In this document: positions 19,607-29,023 of the stretch, piece by piece
How positions within the stretch are numbered: the stretch's first letter is position 1
Layout: every line of letters begins with the position of its first letter
Assembly (NCBI GenBank): GCA_002787535.1
Contig: PCXB01000076.1
Span: 18,512-82,511, forward strand
Direction: 5' to 3'
DNA from: Deltaproteobacteria bacterium CG11_big_fil_rev_8_21_14_0_20_45_16
GTDB lineage: Bacteria; Bdellovibrionota; UBA2394
DNA length: 64,000 bases
Position numbers and translations under genes: made by a program
The notes under the pieces: generated by a model
What the model was told of the DNA's origin: nothing
Database searches by the model: none
What the model saw: only the letters and a program-made list of their open reading frames with translations

Positions 19607-20559
19607 TCAACTCGAATCTTTCCATTCTTAACTTGAAGCTTAACATTATAATCAAAATTTTCCTCGGCGTTCAGCTTAGGTAGCTTGCGATGTCCAACCG
19701 CCACGTCGGCGTCAACATGATATGATTTAGACGGATCTCTTTCAAAATTGATACTTCCGTTGGTCAATCGAGCATTCAAGTTTTGTTTTAACTCTCTGAA
19801 ATCTAACTTTCCATTTGCAAGATCGACATCCAGATCCAATCCTGGAGGAAGTGAGAAATGACAGTTCATTCCACCAACGTCCTTTGTCATATCTAAAGTC
19901 AGGACGTTTTCCTCGATCTCGACTAGTTTGGAGGTGTCTATTTCCTTTTTGGAATTAACAAGCCTGCAATCGTACCGAAGCTCTGATGACGCCTTCTGGT
20001 CAAACTGCATCTTCCCGTTGATCGATTTGACTCGAATGGCTCCGATATCTTTCAGGTCATAGGAACCCTGAAACTTGATGGCTTCAAATTCAAAACTAAC
20101 ATCTTCGTCACGAATTCGGATCAAGCCTTTGCCTAAACTTACTTTATGCTCTTTTTCATCAATATCGATAAGTCCGCCCAAGATTCTTATTCGACCCTCT
20201 TCGTCATTGACGTCCAAAATGGGAAGGAGGCTTTTCAAAAGGAATATAGCGCTCAAAAAACCTACAATTATAAACACCCCCACTCCAGCTAAAGCCCATT
20301 TTAAAAAGCCAAATCTTTTTAATTGTATGGGCTTGAGTCCTCGTTCCATTAGAAAACGATTGGCCACTTGTTCCGGCGTTCCCAACGCCCCAATCACTTC
20401 GTTCATCGGACGTCCCGATTTGGAGCAGCTCTCCCGAATATGGCTGCTGATTTCCAAAATAATTTCCGAACGTTCCACTGCTCCAATTGATTTCAAGGCC
20501 TCCTCAAGTTCTTTCAAATAAATATTCAGTCTGTTCCTATCTTTTTCGTCTAGTTCCAT
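19603..20559 (-). CDS. Membrane protein with DUF1700-like N-terminus and adhesin-like beta C-terminus
   Basis: YLKELEEALKSIG..I.SHIRESC..LGTPEQVANRF, TM, then repetitive beta region; directly follows padR. Confidence 0.65.
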   Translation of the reverse strand: MELDEKDRNRLNIYLKELEEALKSIGAVERSEIILEISSHIRESCSKSGRPMNEVIGALGTPEQVANRFLMERGLKPIQLKRFGFLKWALAGVGVFIIVGFLSAIFLLKSLLPILDVNDEEGRIRILGGLIDIDEKEHKVSLGKGLIRIRDEDVSFEFEAIKFQGSYDLKDIGAIRVKSINGKMQFDQKASSELRYDCRLVNSKKEIDTSKLVEIEENVLTLDMTKDVGGMNCHFSLPPGLDLDVDLANGKLDFRELKQNLNARLTNGSINFERDPSKSYHVDADVAVGHRKLPKLNAEENFDYNVKLQVKNGKIRVD

Positions 20560-20560
20560 T

Positions 20561-20890
20561 TCATTTCTCCAAATCTTTAATGCTTCTAACAAGTGATTCC
20601 CATTCCGAACTCATTCGAGCTAGGGTCTCGCCGCCTTTTGCAGATATTTTGTAATACTTGCGTGGATGTCCCGACGCCTGCTTAATTTCCCATTGAGTGA
20701 GCAAAAGCTTATCTCTCACGAGTCTTGAAAGAAGAGGGTAAAGAGTTCCTTCGCCGATTTCAATTCCTGCCAGATTGAGCCTTTCAAGAATTTCCAGCCC
20801 ATAAAGTCGTTCATGCAATCGAAGCAGACGCAACAAAGAGAACTCTACAAATCCCTTTCTTAGTTGAGACCGCCAATTGCTCAGCTCCAT
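20561..20890 (-). CDS. PadR family transcriptional regulator
   Basis: LLRLHERLYGLEILERLNLAGIEIGEGTLYPLLSRLVRDKLL...GHPRKYYKISAKG. Confidence 0.9.
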   Translation of the reverse strand: MELSNWRSQLRKGFVEFSLLRLLRLHERLYGLEILERLNLAGIEIGEGTLYPLLSRLVRDKLLLTQWEIKQASGHPRKYYKISAKGGETLARMSSEWESLVRSIKDLEK

Positions 20891-20908
20891 CAAAACTCCA
20901 TAGCGCAA

Positions 20909-20931
20909 GATACCTTGTATAACAAGGCATC
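20909..20931. promoter_or_regulatory. Putative PadR operator (inverted repeat GAT-a-CCTTGT-ATA-ACAAGG-c-ATC)
   Basis: Near-perfect 23-bp dyad about 19 nt upstream of the padR ATG. Confidence 0.6.
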
Positions 20932-21046
20932 TTCATCTGATTTTCTTCCATTCCCCTCGGGTCCAGCGCGTGCCCCCACTAAGTAGCAGAATTCTCTATC
21001 ACTTTCGTCGATTGAAGTTATTTTTAGGCTGATCTAGCCTGAACGA

Positions 21047-21883
21047 ATGCAAGTTTTGAAAGCGGATTTTGAGGGAAGTGATGGAGCGAAAATCTTTGTA
21101 GAATCCTGTCGATCGACAGGTTTTGCGGTTGTTACAAATCATCCCATTAAGCGCGGGCTGGTTGATGCGGTCTATGCTGAGTGGAAAGAGTTTTTCGCTT
21201 CGGACTCAAAGTTTGATTATCTTTTCAATAAAGACACGCAAGCGGGTTATTTCCCTTTTAAGTCAGAAAATGCAAAGGGCTATAGCCAAAAAGATCTTAA
21301 AGAATTCTTTCACGTCTACGAGGGGCAGCCATTTCCAGCTCAGTTGAGTAAAAAAACATTTGAACTTCGAATGCAGTTATTTGAGTTGGGCCAAAGTTTA
21401 CTTCGCTGGTTGGATGAAGGAACGCCTCCGGAAGTTCGTGAGCATTATTCCATGCCCTTGGATCAAATGGCTCTGGGAAGTAAAAAAAATCTTTTTAGAA
21501 TCATCCATTATCCTCCCCTAACGGGAGTTGAAGATGCCGGTGCCGTTCGTGCGGCTGCACATGAAGACATCAATTTGATCACTTTACTACCCGCTTCAAC
21601 CGCCATGGGACTTCAAGTCAAAGATCTCGCGGGCGATTGGCATGATGTACTCGGCAACTATGGAGATGTTGTGGTCAATGTCGGCGATATGCTTCAAATG
21701 GCGAGTCAAAATTACTTTCGCTCAACAACCCACCAAGTAGTAAATCCAAAGGCTGAAGCAGCCAGGGGTTCGCGCTTTTCGATGCCACTCTTTATTCATC
21801 CGTACCCTGAAGTCAAACTCTCTGCACAGCATACTGCTGCCAGCTATCTGGATGAGCGACTGAGTGAAATTGGCCTAAAGTAA
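21047..21883 (+). CDS. 2OG-Fe(II) oxygenase, isopenicillin-N-synthase-like
   Basis: AAHEDINLITLL (HxD), STTHQVVNP...RFSMPLFIHP. Confidence 0.88.
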   Translation: MQVLKADFEGSDGAKIFVESCRSTGFAVVTNHPIKRGLVDAVYAEWKEFFASDSKFDYLFNKDTQAGYFPFKSENAKGYSQKDLKEFFHVYEGQPFPAQLSKKTFELRMQLFELGQSLLRWLDEGTPPEVREHYSMPLDQMALGSKKNLFRIIHYPPLTGVEDAGAVRAAAHEDINLITLLPASTAMGLQVKDLAGDWHDVLGNYGDVVVNVGDMLQMASQNYFRSTTHQVVNPKAEAARGSRFSMPLFIHPYPEVKLSAQHTAASYLDERLSEIGLK

Positions 21884-22438
21884 CTAGGGTTTAAAATGTA
21901 GAAATTCGGCTCGCGTCGCCGGCTCTAAAAATTGACCCAACAAACAACTTGTTACCATCTCCGCAGGAGTTCTAATCCCCCGCATAGCCATACACTGATG
22001 GGTTGCGCTTATAATAACGCCAACACCCATCGGATTAAGGTGTTCCATAATGGCATCGGCTATTTGCTGTGTAAGTTTTTCTTGAACCTGCAACCTTCTA
22101 GAAAAGCAGTGAACAATGCGACCAATTTTAGATAAACCTACGATTCGATCTTTGGGCAGATAGCCAACAATGGCTTTGCCACTAAATGGCAAGAGATGAT
22201 GCTCACAGAGTGACCAAAAATTAATATCGCGAACAACAATCATTTCGTTGCAGGTCTCAGAAAATGTCGTCGATAAAATTTTAGCGGGATCTTGCCGATA
22301 ACCCTCTGTTAACTCTCCATAGGCCCTCACAACTCGAGATGGCGTCTTCAAAAGGCCTTCGCGATTCGGATCCTCTCCAATATACTCAAGAATATGTCGA
22401 ACGGCAGTTTCGGCAATTTTCGGATCTCCAAGATTCAT
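21884..22438 (-). CDS. folE: GTP cyclohydrolase I
   Basis: LLKTPSRVVRAY, SLCEHHLLPFSGKAIVGYLP, ATHQCMAMRGI. Confidence 0.96.
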   Translation of the reverse strand: MNLGDPKIAETAVRHILEYIGEDPNREGLLKTPSRVVRAYGELTEGYRQDPAKILSTTFSETCNEMIVVRDINFWSLCEHHLLPFSGKAIVGYLPKDRIVGLSKIGRIVHCFSRRLQVQEKLTQQIADAIMEHLNPMGVGVIISATHQCMAMRGIRTPAEMVTSCLLGQFLEPATRAEFLHFKP

Positions 22439-22501
22439 TCGCGCATCATAATGTCGGTATCCGCTTTAGAGAAGTAAGATTCCCTGATAAATTAAACTGC
22501 G

Positions 22502-23227
22502 ATGAAAGTTGAATTAATCCCAGCGCTTAAAGATAATTACGTTTATCTGCTCTATGAGAAGATCGGGGGTCCGGCCACAGTGATAGATCCCAGTGAGGCC
22601 AATCCAGTCCTAGAGAAACTCGACGAACTTTCTCTTTCTCTCAATAAAATTCTAAACACTCATCACCACTTTGATCATATCGGCGGCAATGAAGAGCTGG
22701 TCAAGAAAACAGGGGCTCATGTTTATTGTTCTACTTACGATCTCAATCGAATCCCCGAAGCCCAGAGCGGTCTGAAAGATGGGGATCATATTGATCTTCT
22801 GGGAGAGTCTGCAAACATTCTGGAGATTCCTGGACATACTATGGGGCATATTGCTTTTTGGTTGGCCAAATCAAAATTGATATTTTGTGGAGACACTTTG
22901 TTTTCGCTTGGATGTGGCCGAGTCTTTGAGGGAAGCCTCGAGCTTCTCTGGAAGAGTCTCCACCATCTTGCCGCTCTTCCAGAAGACACAATGGTTTACT
23001 GTGGCCATGAATACACAGAAGCCAATTTAAAATTCGTCAAATCACTGGGAGATGAATCGGTAGAGCTTTCCACTTTTGAAGTGGATCTCGCCGCGAAAAG
23101 AAATTTGGGACGGCCTAGCCTCCCTAGCTCGATAAAGACAGAAAAAACACTCAACCCCTTCTTGAGAGCCAAAAATCTTGCAGATTTTAGCCGACTTCGA
23201 ATTCAAAAAGATTCCTTTGGTGCCTAG
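22502..23227 (+). CDS. gloB: Hydroxyacylglutathione hydrolase (glyoxalase II)
   Basis: THHHFDHIGG, FCGDTLFSLGCGRVFEG, YCGHEYTEANLKFV. Confidence 0.95.
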   Translation: MKVELIPALKDNYVYLLYEKIGGPATVIDPSEANPVLEKLDELSLSLNKILNTHHHFDHIGGNEELVKKTGAHVYCSTYDLNRIPEAQSGLKDGDHIDLLGESANILEIPGHTMGHIAFWLAKSKLIFCGDTLFSLGCGRVFEGSLELLWKSLHHLAALPEDTMVYCGHEYTEANLKFVKSLGDESVELSTFEVDLAAKRNLGRPSLPSSIKTEKTLNPFLRAKNLADFSRLRIQKDSFGA

Positions 23228-25869
23228 CCCGTATTTCGAAGACCTGCACTCAAGCCCGCGATGCTTAATTGAATCAATCTAGCAATCTTTACTTTTTCCG
23301 ACTCGTCAAGTTCCTCTCGATAGCGCCTCATAAAATCTACCTGAATGAAATTAAGAGGATCGATATAGGGATTTCTCAATTCAATTGATCGACTCAATAC
23401 TTTCTCTTTCTCTAAAAGTATTTTTTGATCGCTTATCAAAAGAACCATTCGAATGGTCAGCTCATATTCCTCTCGAATGAGTTTCCAAAACTTTTGAGTC
23501 TCCGAGAGGCCGCTAAGAGACAAATACATCTCTGCTATTCCAAGGTCAGTCTTTCTCAATGACAACTGAACATTATCGAGAAGACTCCTAAAAAACGGCC
23601 AAGATTTATACATTCTTTTCAGTTGGCTCAACTTCAAACCACAGTTCAATCCAGTTCCGAGCCCGAACCAACCTGGAAGTCCAAAACGCGTTTGAGACCA
23701 ACTAAAGACCCAAGGTATGGCTCGAAGATCTTCCACTTTATTAGTTGGTCGTCGTGAGCTTGGTCGCGAGCCGATATTCAAACCTTTAATAAACTCAATG
23801 GGCGTTATCGCCTTCCAAAACTCAATACTTTTTGGCTCTTGCTTGATAAAGGATTCGTATTTTTGAGCAGCTGCCACGGACATTTTCTCCAAAGCCTTCA
23901 GGTACTCTTGATTGGGTCTAATCCCCTTTCGTTCAAGGGCTGATCCAATCATTGTTCCATAAACAATCTGCCCCAAGACTCTCTTGGCGATCTCGATCCG
24001 ATGGTAACGGCTAGAAAGAATTTCACCTTGTTCTGTAATTCGGATCTTAGGCTCTCGCAGCCCAATGGGCTGAGCCATGATCGCACGAGCGGCCGGGCCC
24101 CCACCTCGTGCGATCGTTCCTCCGCGTCCGTGAAAATAATGTATCTTAACTTTCCAAGCTTTCGAAGCCTCAGAGATTCTCGCCTGAGCTTGGTAGACAA
24201 GCCAGTTGGAGCTAAGGTAACCGACATCCTTGTTGCTGTCCGAATAACCCAACATAACCCACTGATCATTCCCTGATTGAGCTAAAAAATCTCTATAGCT
24301 AGAATTGGAAAAAATCGAACTCAGAGTAGCAACCGAATTTTCCAAGTCTTGTCTCGTTTCAAAGAGCGGTGTGATCGGCATTCTAATCTTCGCGATCTTA
24401 AGAAAACATAAAACTTCCAGCATATCCGAGGCCGCGCAAGTCATGCTGATGATGTATTGACCAATACTCTCCGAATCAAACCTAGACAACCGCTTCAGAG
24501 GTTCAATGACATCGCTAATTTTAGTAGATTTAAATTCAAAATCATTCTCTTTTGTATCGAGTTGAATAAGAAAATCGCCAAGCACTTTCTCGCGTTCGGA
24601 TTCGCTCAAATCTATATAATTATCATTGATTTTAAGCTCTCTTAAAATCTCATTCATAGCCTCTTCATGTACAGACGATTCCTGACGAATATCCAGCGCG
24701 GCAGCATGCAGTCCAAACAATCTGATCAGCCGCCAAATATTTTCGAACTCAGACTGTATAGTGGGCCAGACACGACTTTCCTCTAAACAAGATTGTATAA
24801 TTCGAAAATTTTCTACAATCTGCGAACGTTTCAAAATATGACAGGTGGCGGCCAAACATAAAGTAGCCGCCCGGTATGGCTCTTGGGAATAACGATCTAA
24901 AATCTTTCGCAAGGAGCCATCTTTTTGCCAATAACCTAGAATTGGATTCAGCCTAGGATCAGGCGGTTCTCTATCGGATGAAAAGCTGATAAGGGAGGCT
25001 AGCTTTCGCAGCTCGTACGCGAGGCGGTAGCTCGCTGCCTCATGGTGAAGATTCAATGATTGAACCGTAACTTCGGCGCCTACATCGGGGTGACCGTCTC
25101 GGTCGCCGCCAATCCAGGATCCAAAGTGTAGCCATGTTGGTGATAATTTTTGGCCCTTAAAAGACTTTGAAAGTAGCCCTTTAAACTCAATTTCCAAGTC
25201 CGGAAGAGCGTCGAATAAACAATTCGAAAAATACCATAGACCCGTCTTCACTTCATCAATGACCTCTGGCCGTTTGAGTCGGTGTCTAGATGTCAGCCAA
25301 AGTGAAGTGACCTCCTTCTTAATTTTATCGGGCAGTGTCTTTGAGTAGTCTCCAGGAGTTTCATCCTCCAATAGCATAGAAATTCGATGAATCTTTGAAA
25401 GAATTGTTCGACGCTTTGACTCGGTCGGATGGGCGGTAAAAACAATCTGAATATCCAACTCGCCTAAAATTTCGGTGATCTGACTCGGCTTCAATGTTCG
25501 CTTGATAATTTTAAGAGCTTCCTCGATCGATTCCTTTGCAAGTTGTCGATTTTTCGAGCGCCGCTTCAATAGCCGAATCCGGTGGTTTTCTTCAGCAATA
25601 TTGATAAGTTCAAAGTAAACTGTAAATGCCAAGGCAATTTCGTATGCGTCAGCAGTGCTCAAATCTGAAATGACCTCAGTTAATTTCTTCTGGGCTACCC
25701 TATCTTTTGATCGGGCTTTTTTTGAGAGGTGCCTAATTCTTTCTTCCAATCGATAAATCTTTTCGCCGCTGATCTCTCGAATGACCTCCCCCAAAATCTC
25801 CCCTAAAAACCTGATTTCTGCGGCAATCATCGAACGATCTTGATTAGATAGACTTGATTTACTACTCAC
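23224..25869 (-). CDS. ppc: Phosphoenolpyruvate carboxylase
   Basis: VFTAHPTESKRRT, GSWIGGDRDGHPDV, MLGYSDSNKDVGYL, FHGRGGTIARGGGP. Confidence 0.96.
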   Translation of the reverse strand: MSSKSSLSNQDRSMIAAEIRFLGEILGEVIREISGEKIYRLEERIRHLSKKARSKDRVAQKKLTEVISDLSTADAYEIALAFTVYFELINIAEENHRIRLLKRRSKNRQLAKESIEEALKIIKRTLKPSQITEILGELDIQIVFTAHPTESKRRTILSKIHRISMLLEDETPGDYSKTLPDKIKKEVTSLWLTSRHRLKRPEVIDEVKTGLWYFSNCLFDALPDLEIEFKGLLSKSFKGQKLSPTWLHFGSWIGGDRDGHPDVGAEVTVQSLNLHHEAASYRLAYELRKLASLISFSSDREPPDPRLNPILGYWQKDGSLRKILDRYSQEPYRAATLCLAATCHILKRSQIVENFRIIQSCLEESRVWPTIQSEFENIWRLIRLFGLHAAALDIRQESSVHEEAMNEILRELKINDNYIDLSESEREKVLGDFLIQLDTKENDFEFKSTKISDVIEPLKRLSRFDSESIGQYIISMTCAASDMLEVLCFLKIAKIRMPITPLFETRQDLENSVATLSSIFSNSSYRDFLAQSGNDQWVMLGYSDSNKDVGYLSSNWLVYQAQARISEASKAWKVKIHYFHGRGGTIARGGGPAARAIMAQPIGLREPKIRITEQGEILSSRYHRIEIAKRVLGQIVYGTMIGSALERKGIRPNQEYLKALEKMSVAAAQKYESFIKQEPKSIEFWKAITPIEFIKGLNIGSRPSSRRPTNKVEDLRAIPWVFSWSQTRFGLPGWFGLGTGLNCGLKLSQLKRMYKSWPFFRSLLDNVQLSLRKTDLGIAEMYLSLSGLSETQKFWKLIREEYELTIRMVLLISDQKILLEKEKVLSRSIELRNPYIDPLNFIQVDFMRRYREELDESEKVKIARLIQLSIAGLSAGLRNTG

Positions 25870-25894
25870 AAACTGAGGTTAACAAATTCAACCC

Positions 25895-26452
25895 ATGCCA
25901 GCGAGAAAACTTAATCGTAGATTCTTTAATCGACCCGCCGATGCTGTAGCTCGAGACTTGATCGGATGCTCTTTGATCATTCGCAATAAACACAAGAAAT
26001 TTGAACTACGAATCGTAGAAACGGAAGCTTACCTGGGCGAAAAAGACCTCGCCTGTCATTCCGCCAAAGGCCGAACAAAGAGAACTGAAGTTATGTTTGG
26101 ACCACCGGGTTTTGCTTACATCTATTTGATCTATGGAATTTACCAAATGTTCAATATCGTCTGCTCTGGTAAGGGCGATCCGCAAGCTGTACTCATCCGA
26201 GCCGCTGAATCGCTAAGCGACCCGAAGATAGACTTGAGTGGACCCGGAAAATTCACACGCGCCCTTGGAATTAATAGAAGCTGGAACGCCATGGATTTAG
26301 TGGGCGAGAAAGTGTTTTTTTGTAAAAGGCCCTATCAAGCGCAAATCAAAAGAGCGGCACGCATTGGCGTCGACTACGCTGGAGCTTGGGCTGCTCGCCC
26401 TCTTCGCTTTTTCGATGCCCGAAGTTCAGCCCTTTCCGTACGACCGAAATGA
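25895..26452 (+). CDS. DNA-3-methyladenine glycosylase (AAG/MPG family)
   Basis: RPADAVARDLIGC, IVETEAYLGEKDLACHSAKGRTKRTEVMFGPPGFAYIYLIYGIYQMFN. Confidence 0.93.
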   Translation: MPARKLNRRFFNRPADAVARDLIGCSLIIRNKHKKFELRIVETEAYLGEKDLACHSAKGRTKRTEVMFGPPGFAYIYLIYGIYQMFNIVCSGKGDPQAVLIRAAESLSDPKIDLSGPGKFTRALGINRSWNAMDLVGEKVFFCKRPYQAQIKRAARIGVDYAGAWAARPLRFFDARSSALSVRPK

Positions 26453-26940
26453 AGATGTTCGTGCTCAAGGAGCCAAGCCTTGGCCTTCAACCCTAAAGCG
26501 TAGCCGTGAAGTTCGGATTTTGAATTTAAAATGCGATGACAGGGCACGACGATCATCCAAGGATTTTTGTTCAAGGCCTGCCCGACGGCTCGGTAGGCTT
26601 CTGGCCGGCCGATTCGTTTTGCAATCTCTCCATACGTACTAGTGTTACCAGCTCTAACTTTCATGGTTTCTTTCCAGACCTCTTGCTGAAAATCTGTTCC
26701 ACTCCATTCTATCGGGAGGTCAAAACTCGATCTTGTGCCCTCAAAATATTCCCTCAACTGAGTCTTAGCTTTCTGGTTTAAAAGTTCATCCATTGCCACC
26801 CCAATCTTAGTAGCCTTCGGTTCACGAGCGGTCGATAATCCCACGAGGCCTCGACTACCTAGAAAAATCTCTATCTTCCCGATAGGGCTATTGAGAATAA
26901 TTGAAGACCGATTAGCGTTTTGTTTGTATGAGGATTTCAT
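26374..26940 (-). CDS. ogt: Methylated-DNA--[protein]-cysteine S-methyltransferase
   Basis: TSTYGEIAKRIGRPEAYRAVGQALNKNPWMIVVPCHRIL (PCHR active site). Confidence 0.93.
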   Translation of the reverse strand: MKSSYKQNANRSSIILNSPIGKIEIFLGSRGLVGLSTAREPKATKIGVAMDELLNQKAKTQLREYFEGTRSSFDLPIEWSGTDFQQEVWKETMKVRAGNTSTYGEIAKRIGRPEAYRAVGQALNKNPWMIVVPCHRILNSKSELHGYALGLKAKAWLLEHEHLHFGRTERAELRASKKRRGRAAQAPA

Positions 26941-27949
26941 GATCCAGGTCCTAAACCATTCCAGCCGAGCAATCAAAAACTTTCCAATGGGCGACCCCCA
27001 TGACCGAAAACTCCACGTTTACCTACCCCCTACTTATGATCCTAAACGTTCGGAGACCTATCCAGTCGTCTTTTACTTGGTGGGCTGGGGAGGTCGTGGC
27101 AGTAAGCTTTTATACGAAGATGGAGTGTTTTCTTGGAATTTTGAGACGGAAGTCACCAGGGCTATTATCGAAAAGAGAATTCCGGAAATGATCGTTGCCT
27201 TTCCTGATGGAAGTTCTCGCCTGGGCTCAAGCCAATATATTAATTCTCCTTCTCTCGGCAACTATATGGATTACATTTGTGACGAGCTCGTAGGATTTAT
27301 AGATGAAAATTTTCGAACTTCAGCTTCTGCAAACGAGCGAATCTTAATGGGGCACTCCAGTGGTGGATTCGGTGCATTGCAAATTGCCATGGAGCGACCG
27401 GAAGTCTTTTCAATCGTCAATAGCTCGGCGGGAGATTGCTTTTTTGAAGTTTCACTTTTACCTTCGCTTCATCCCGCAATGATAGAAATCGAGGCCGCTG
27501 GTGGAATTCAAAAGTTTTTGGACTATTTCTTTGCACGACCCAATCCAGGTAGTCAGGGCTTTCGCAAGCTAAGCTGTCTTATGACTTTGTCATTAGCAGC
27601 CTGCTACGCGCCCAATCCAAAGCAAGGCCCACTTTTCGGTGATCTCTTTTTTGATACCCGCTCAGGCCAAATAATTGATGAAATTTGGGAGCGATACCAA
27701 CAGTGGGATCCTCTTATCAAAGCCGAGAAATACAAAGAAAATCTTAAGAAAATAAAATTGATACTTTTAGATTGCGGCCTCCAGGATGAATACGCTTCAC
27801 AATGGGGGCAACGCCAGCTGACCAATAAGCTTCTTAGTTTTGGGGCAAAAGTTGATACCTTCGAATACAAGGCAGGACATTCCGGAAATCATTGGCGATT
27901 TCAAGAACGAATAGAGCGAATGATCCCTTATCTCGGTAAGTCGCAATAA
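26939..27949 (+). CDS. Esterase D/PHB-depolymerase-like alpha/beta hydrolase
   Basis: RKLHVYLPPTYDP, MGHSSGGFGALQIAM, late DCGLQDEY and H. Confidence 0.82.
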   Translation: MIQVLNHSSRAIKNFPMGDPHDRKLHVYLPPTYDPKRSETYPVVFYLVGWGGRGSKLLYEDGVFSWNFETEVTRAIIEKRIPEMIVAFPDGSSRLGSSQYINSPSLGNYMDYICDELVGFIDENFRTSASANERILMGHSSGGFGALQIAMERPEVFSIVNSSAGDCFFEVSLLPSLHPAMIEIEAAGGIQKFLDYFFARPNPGSQGFRKLSCLMTLSLAACYAPNPKQGPLFGDLFFDTRSGQIIDEIWERYQQWDPLIKAEKYKENLKKIKLILLDCGLQDEYASQWGQRQLTNKLLSFGAKVDTFEYKAGHSGNHWRFQERIERMIPYLGKSQ

Positions 27950-27991
27950 GTTTTTCTTCTCCTTGGATGAAGATTCGGAGAGCATACGAGG

Positions 27992-29023
27992 GTGCCTAGC
28001 ATTATTTTATTTTATAGTTTGCTGTGCCAGGATGTGGCGCTGGGGCCTTATATAATTCCGGACATTTTACCGCCCAACGCTGATTACCCTGCAACAATTT
28101 ATGGAGACACTCTTTTCCAAGACAATCAAGAGAAGACTTATGTAATACATTTGTCGAGTGGCGGGAAAGTTTATAATCCAAGCATTTATGACACAGGGCG
28201 GGCTTTTGAGATTTATTGGCAACCCAAGGGCTTAACGATTAGAAACTCAAGAATTGTAAACGCCAAGGTCGTCATGAGTCCGCCCCACATACCAAGCGCC
28301 TTGTCTGGAGAACTTAATTATACGACCGTCGAGTTACCGAACGAAACCTGGGGCCTATATTTTTATAATAAAAGCCATACGAATTCCGAACGAGGTTGGG
28401 AACACCTAGGCATCTGGCCACCACCTCAAAATATAAGAACGTATTGGACTAAATATTATGGCGTACAGAATTTCAATGAGGATCTTGTTTTCAATTCAAG
28501 CTTGAACTCTCGTCATGTTTCCAAGGCACAAATCAATTCCTCTCTTCCCATTGAAGATGTGTTGATTTTCCAAATACCGAGCGGCGAGCAGGCGAGTATA
28601 AAAATGCAGTATGATAGACTGACGGTACCTCCAGCAAATTATATATCTTGGCATTCAGTTGATTTCGACTGGGGTGGAAAGCTTGATTTAACCATTGATG
28701 GCCTGGCGAACGAATTGGATGACCAGAATACTTACCTCTCTTTTTGGGAGCAGGGCGATATTCGAGCAGATTGGGACCTAGATGGGGATGTCGACTCCAA
28801 CGATCTTAGAGACTTTCGAATCGAGGCTGGATTGAGCATTCCGGATTTACCCGGTAATGAAACAACTCCTCCGAGTAAGCCTAGGCCACCGTCTTTTAGT
28901 AGCAAGTCAGGCTGTTCAGTGTCAGCCGAATCTCAGGATGCCCACATTGCGAGCCCTCTCATTTCTCTCCTATTTTTGATTCTAGGTTCTTTGATTCACC
29001 GCAAAAATCTACGAGTTGGTTGA
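27992..29023 (+). CDS. Exported hypothetical protein with dockerin/EF-hand-like motif and C-terminal GCS-TM-RK tail
   Basis: RADWDLDGDVDSNDLRDFRIEAG motif; C-terminus SKSGCSVSAESQDAHIASPLISLLFLILGSLIHRKN. GTG start. Confidence 0.6.
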   Translation: MPSIILFYSLLCQDVALGPYIIPDILPPNADYPATIYGDTLFQDNQEKTYVIHLSSGGKVYNPSIYDTGRAFEIYWQPKGLTIRNSRIVNAKVVMSPPHIPSALSGELNYTTVELPNETWGLYFYNKSHTNSERGWEHLGIWPPPQNIRTYWTKYYGVQNFNEDLVFNSSLNSRHVSKAQINSSLPIEDVLIFQIPSGEQASIKMQYDRLTVPPANYISWHSVDFDWGGKLDLTIDGLANELDDQNTYLSFWEQGDIRADWDLDGDVDSNDLRDFRIEAGLSIPDLPGNETTPPSKPRPPSFSSKSGCSVSAESQDAHIASPLISLLFLILGSLIHRKNLRVG

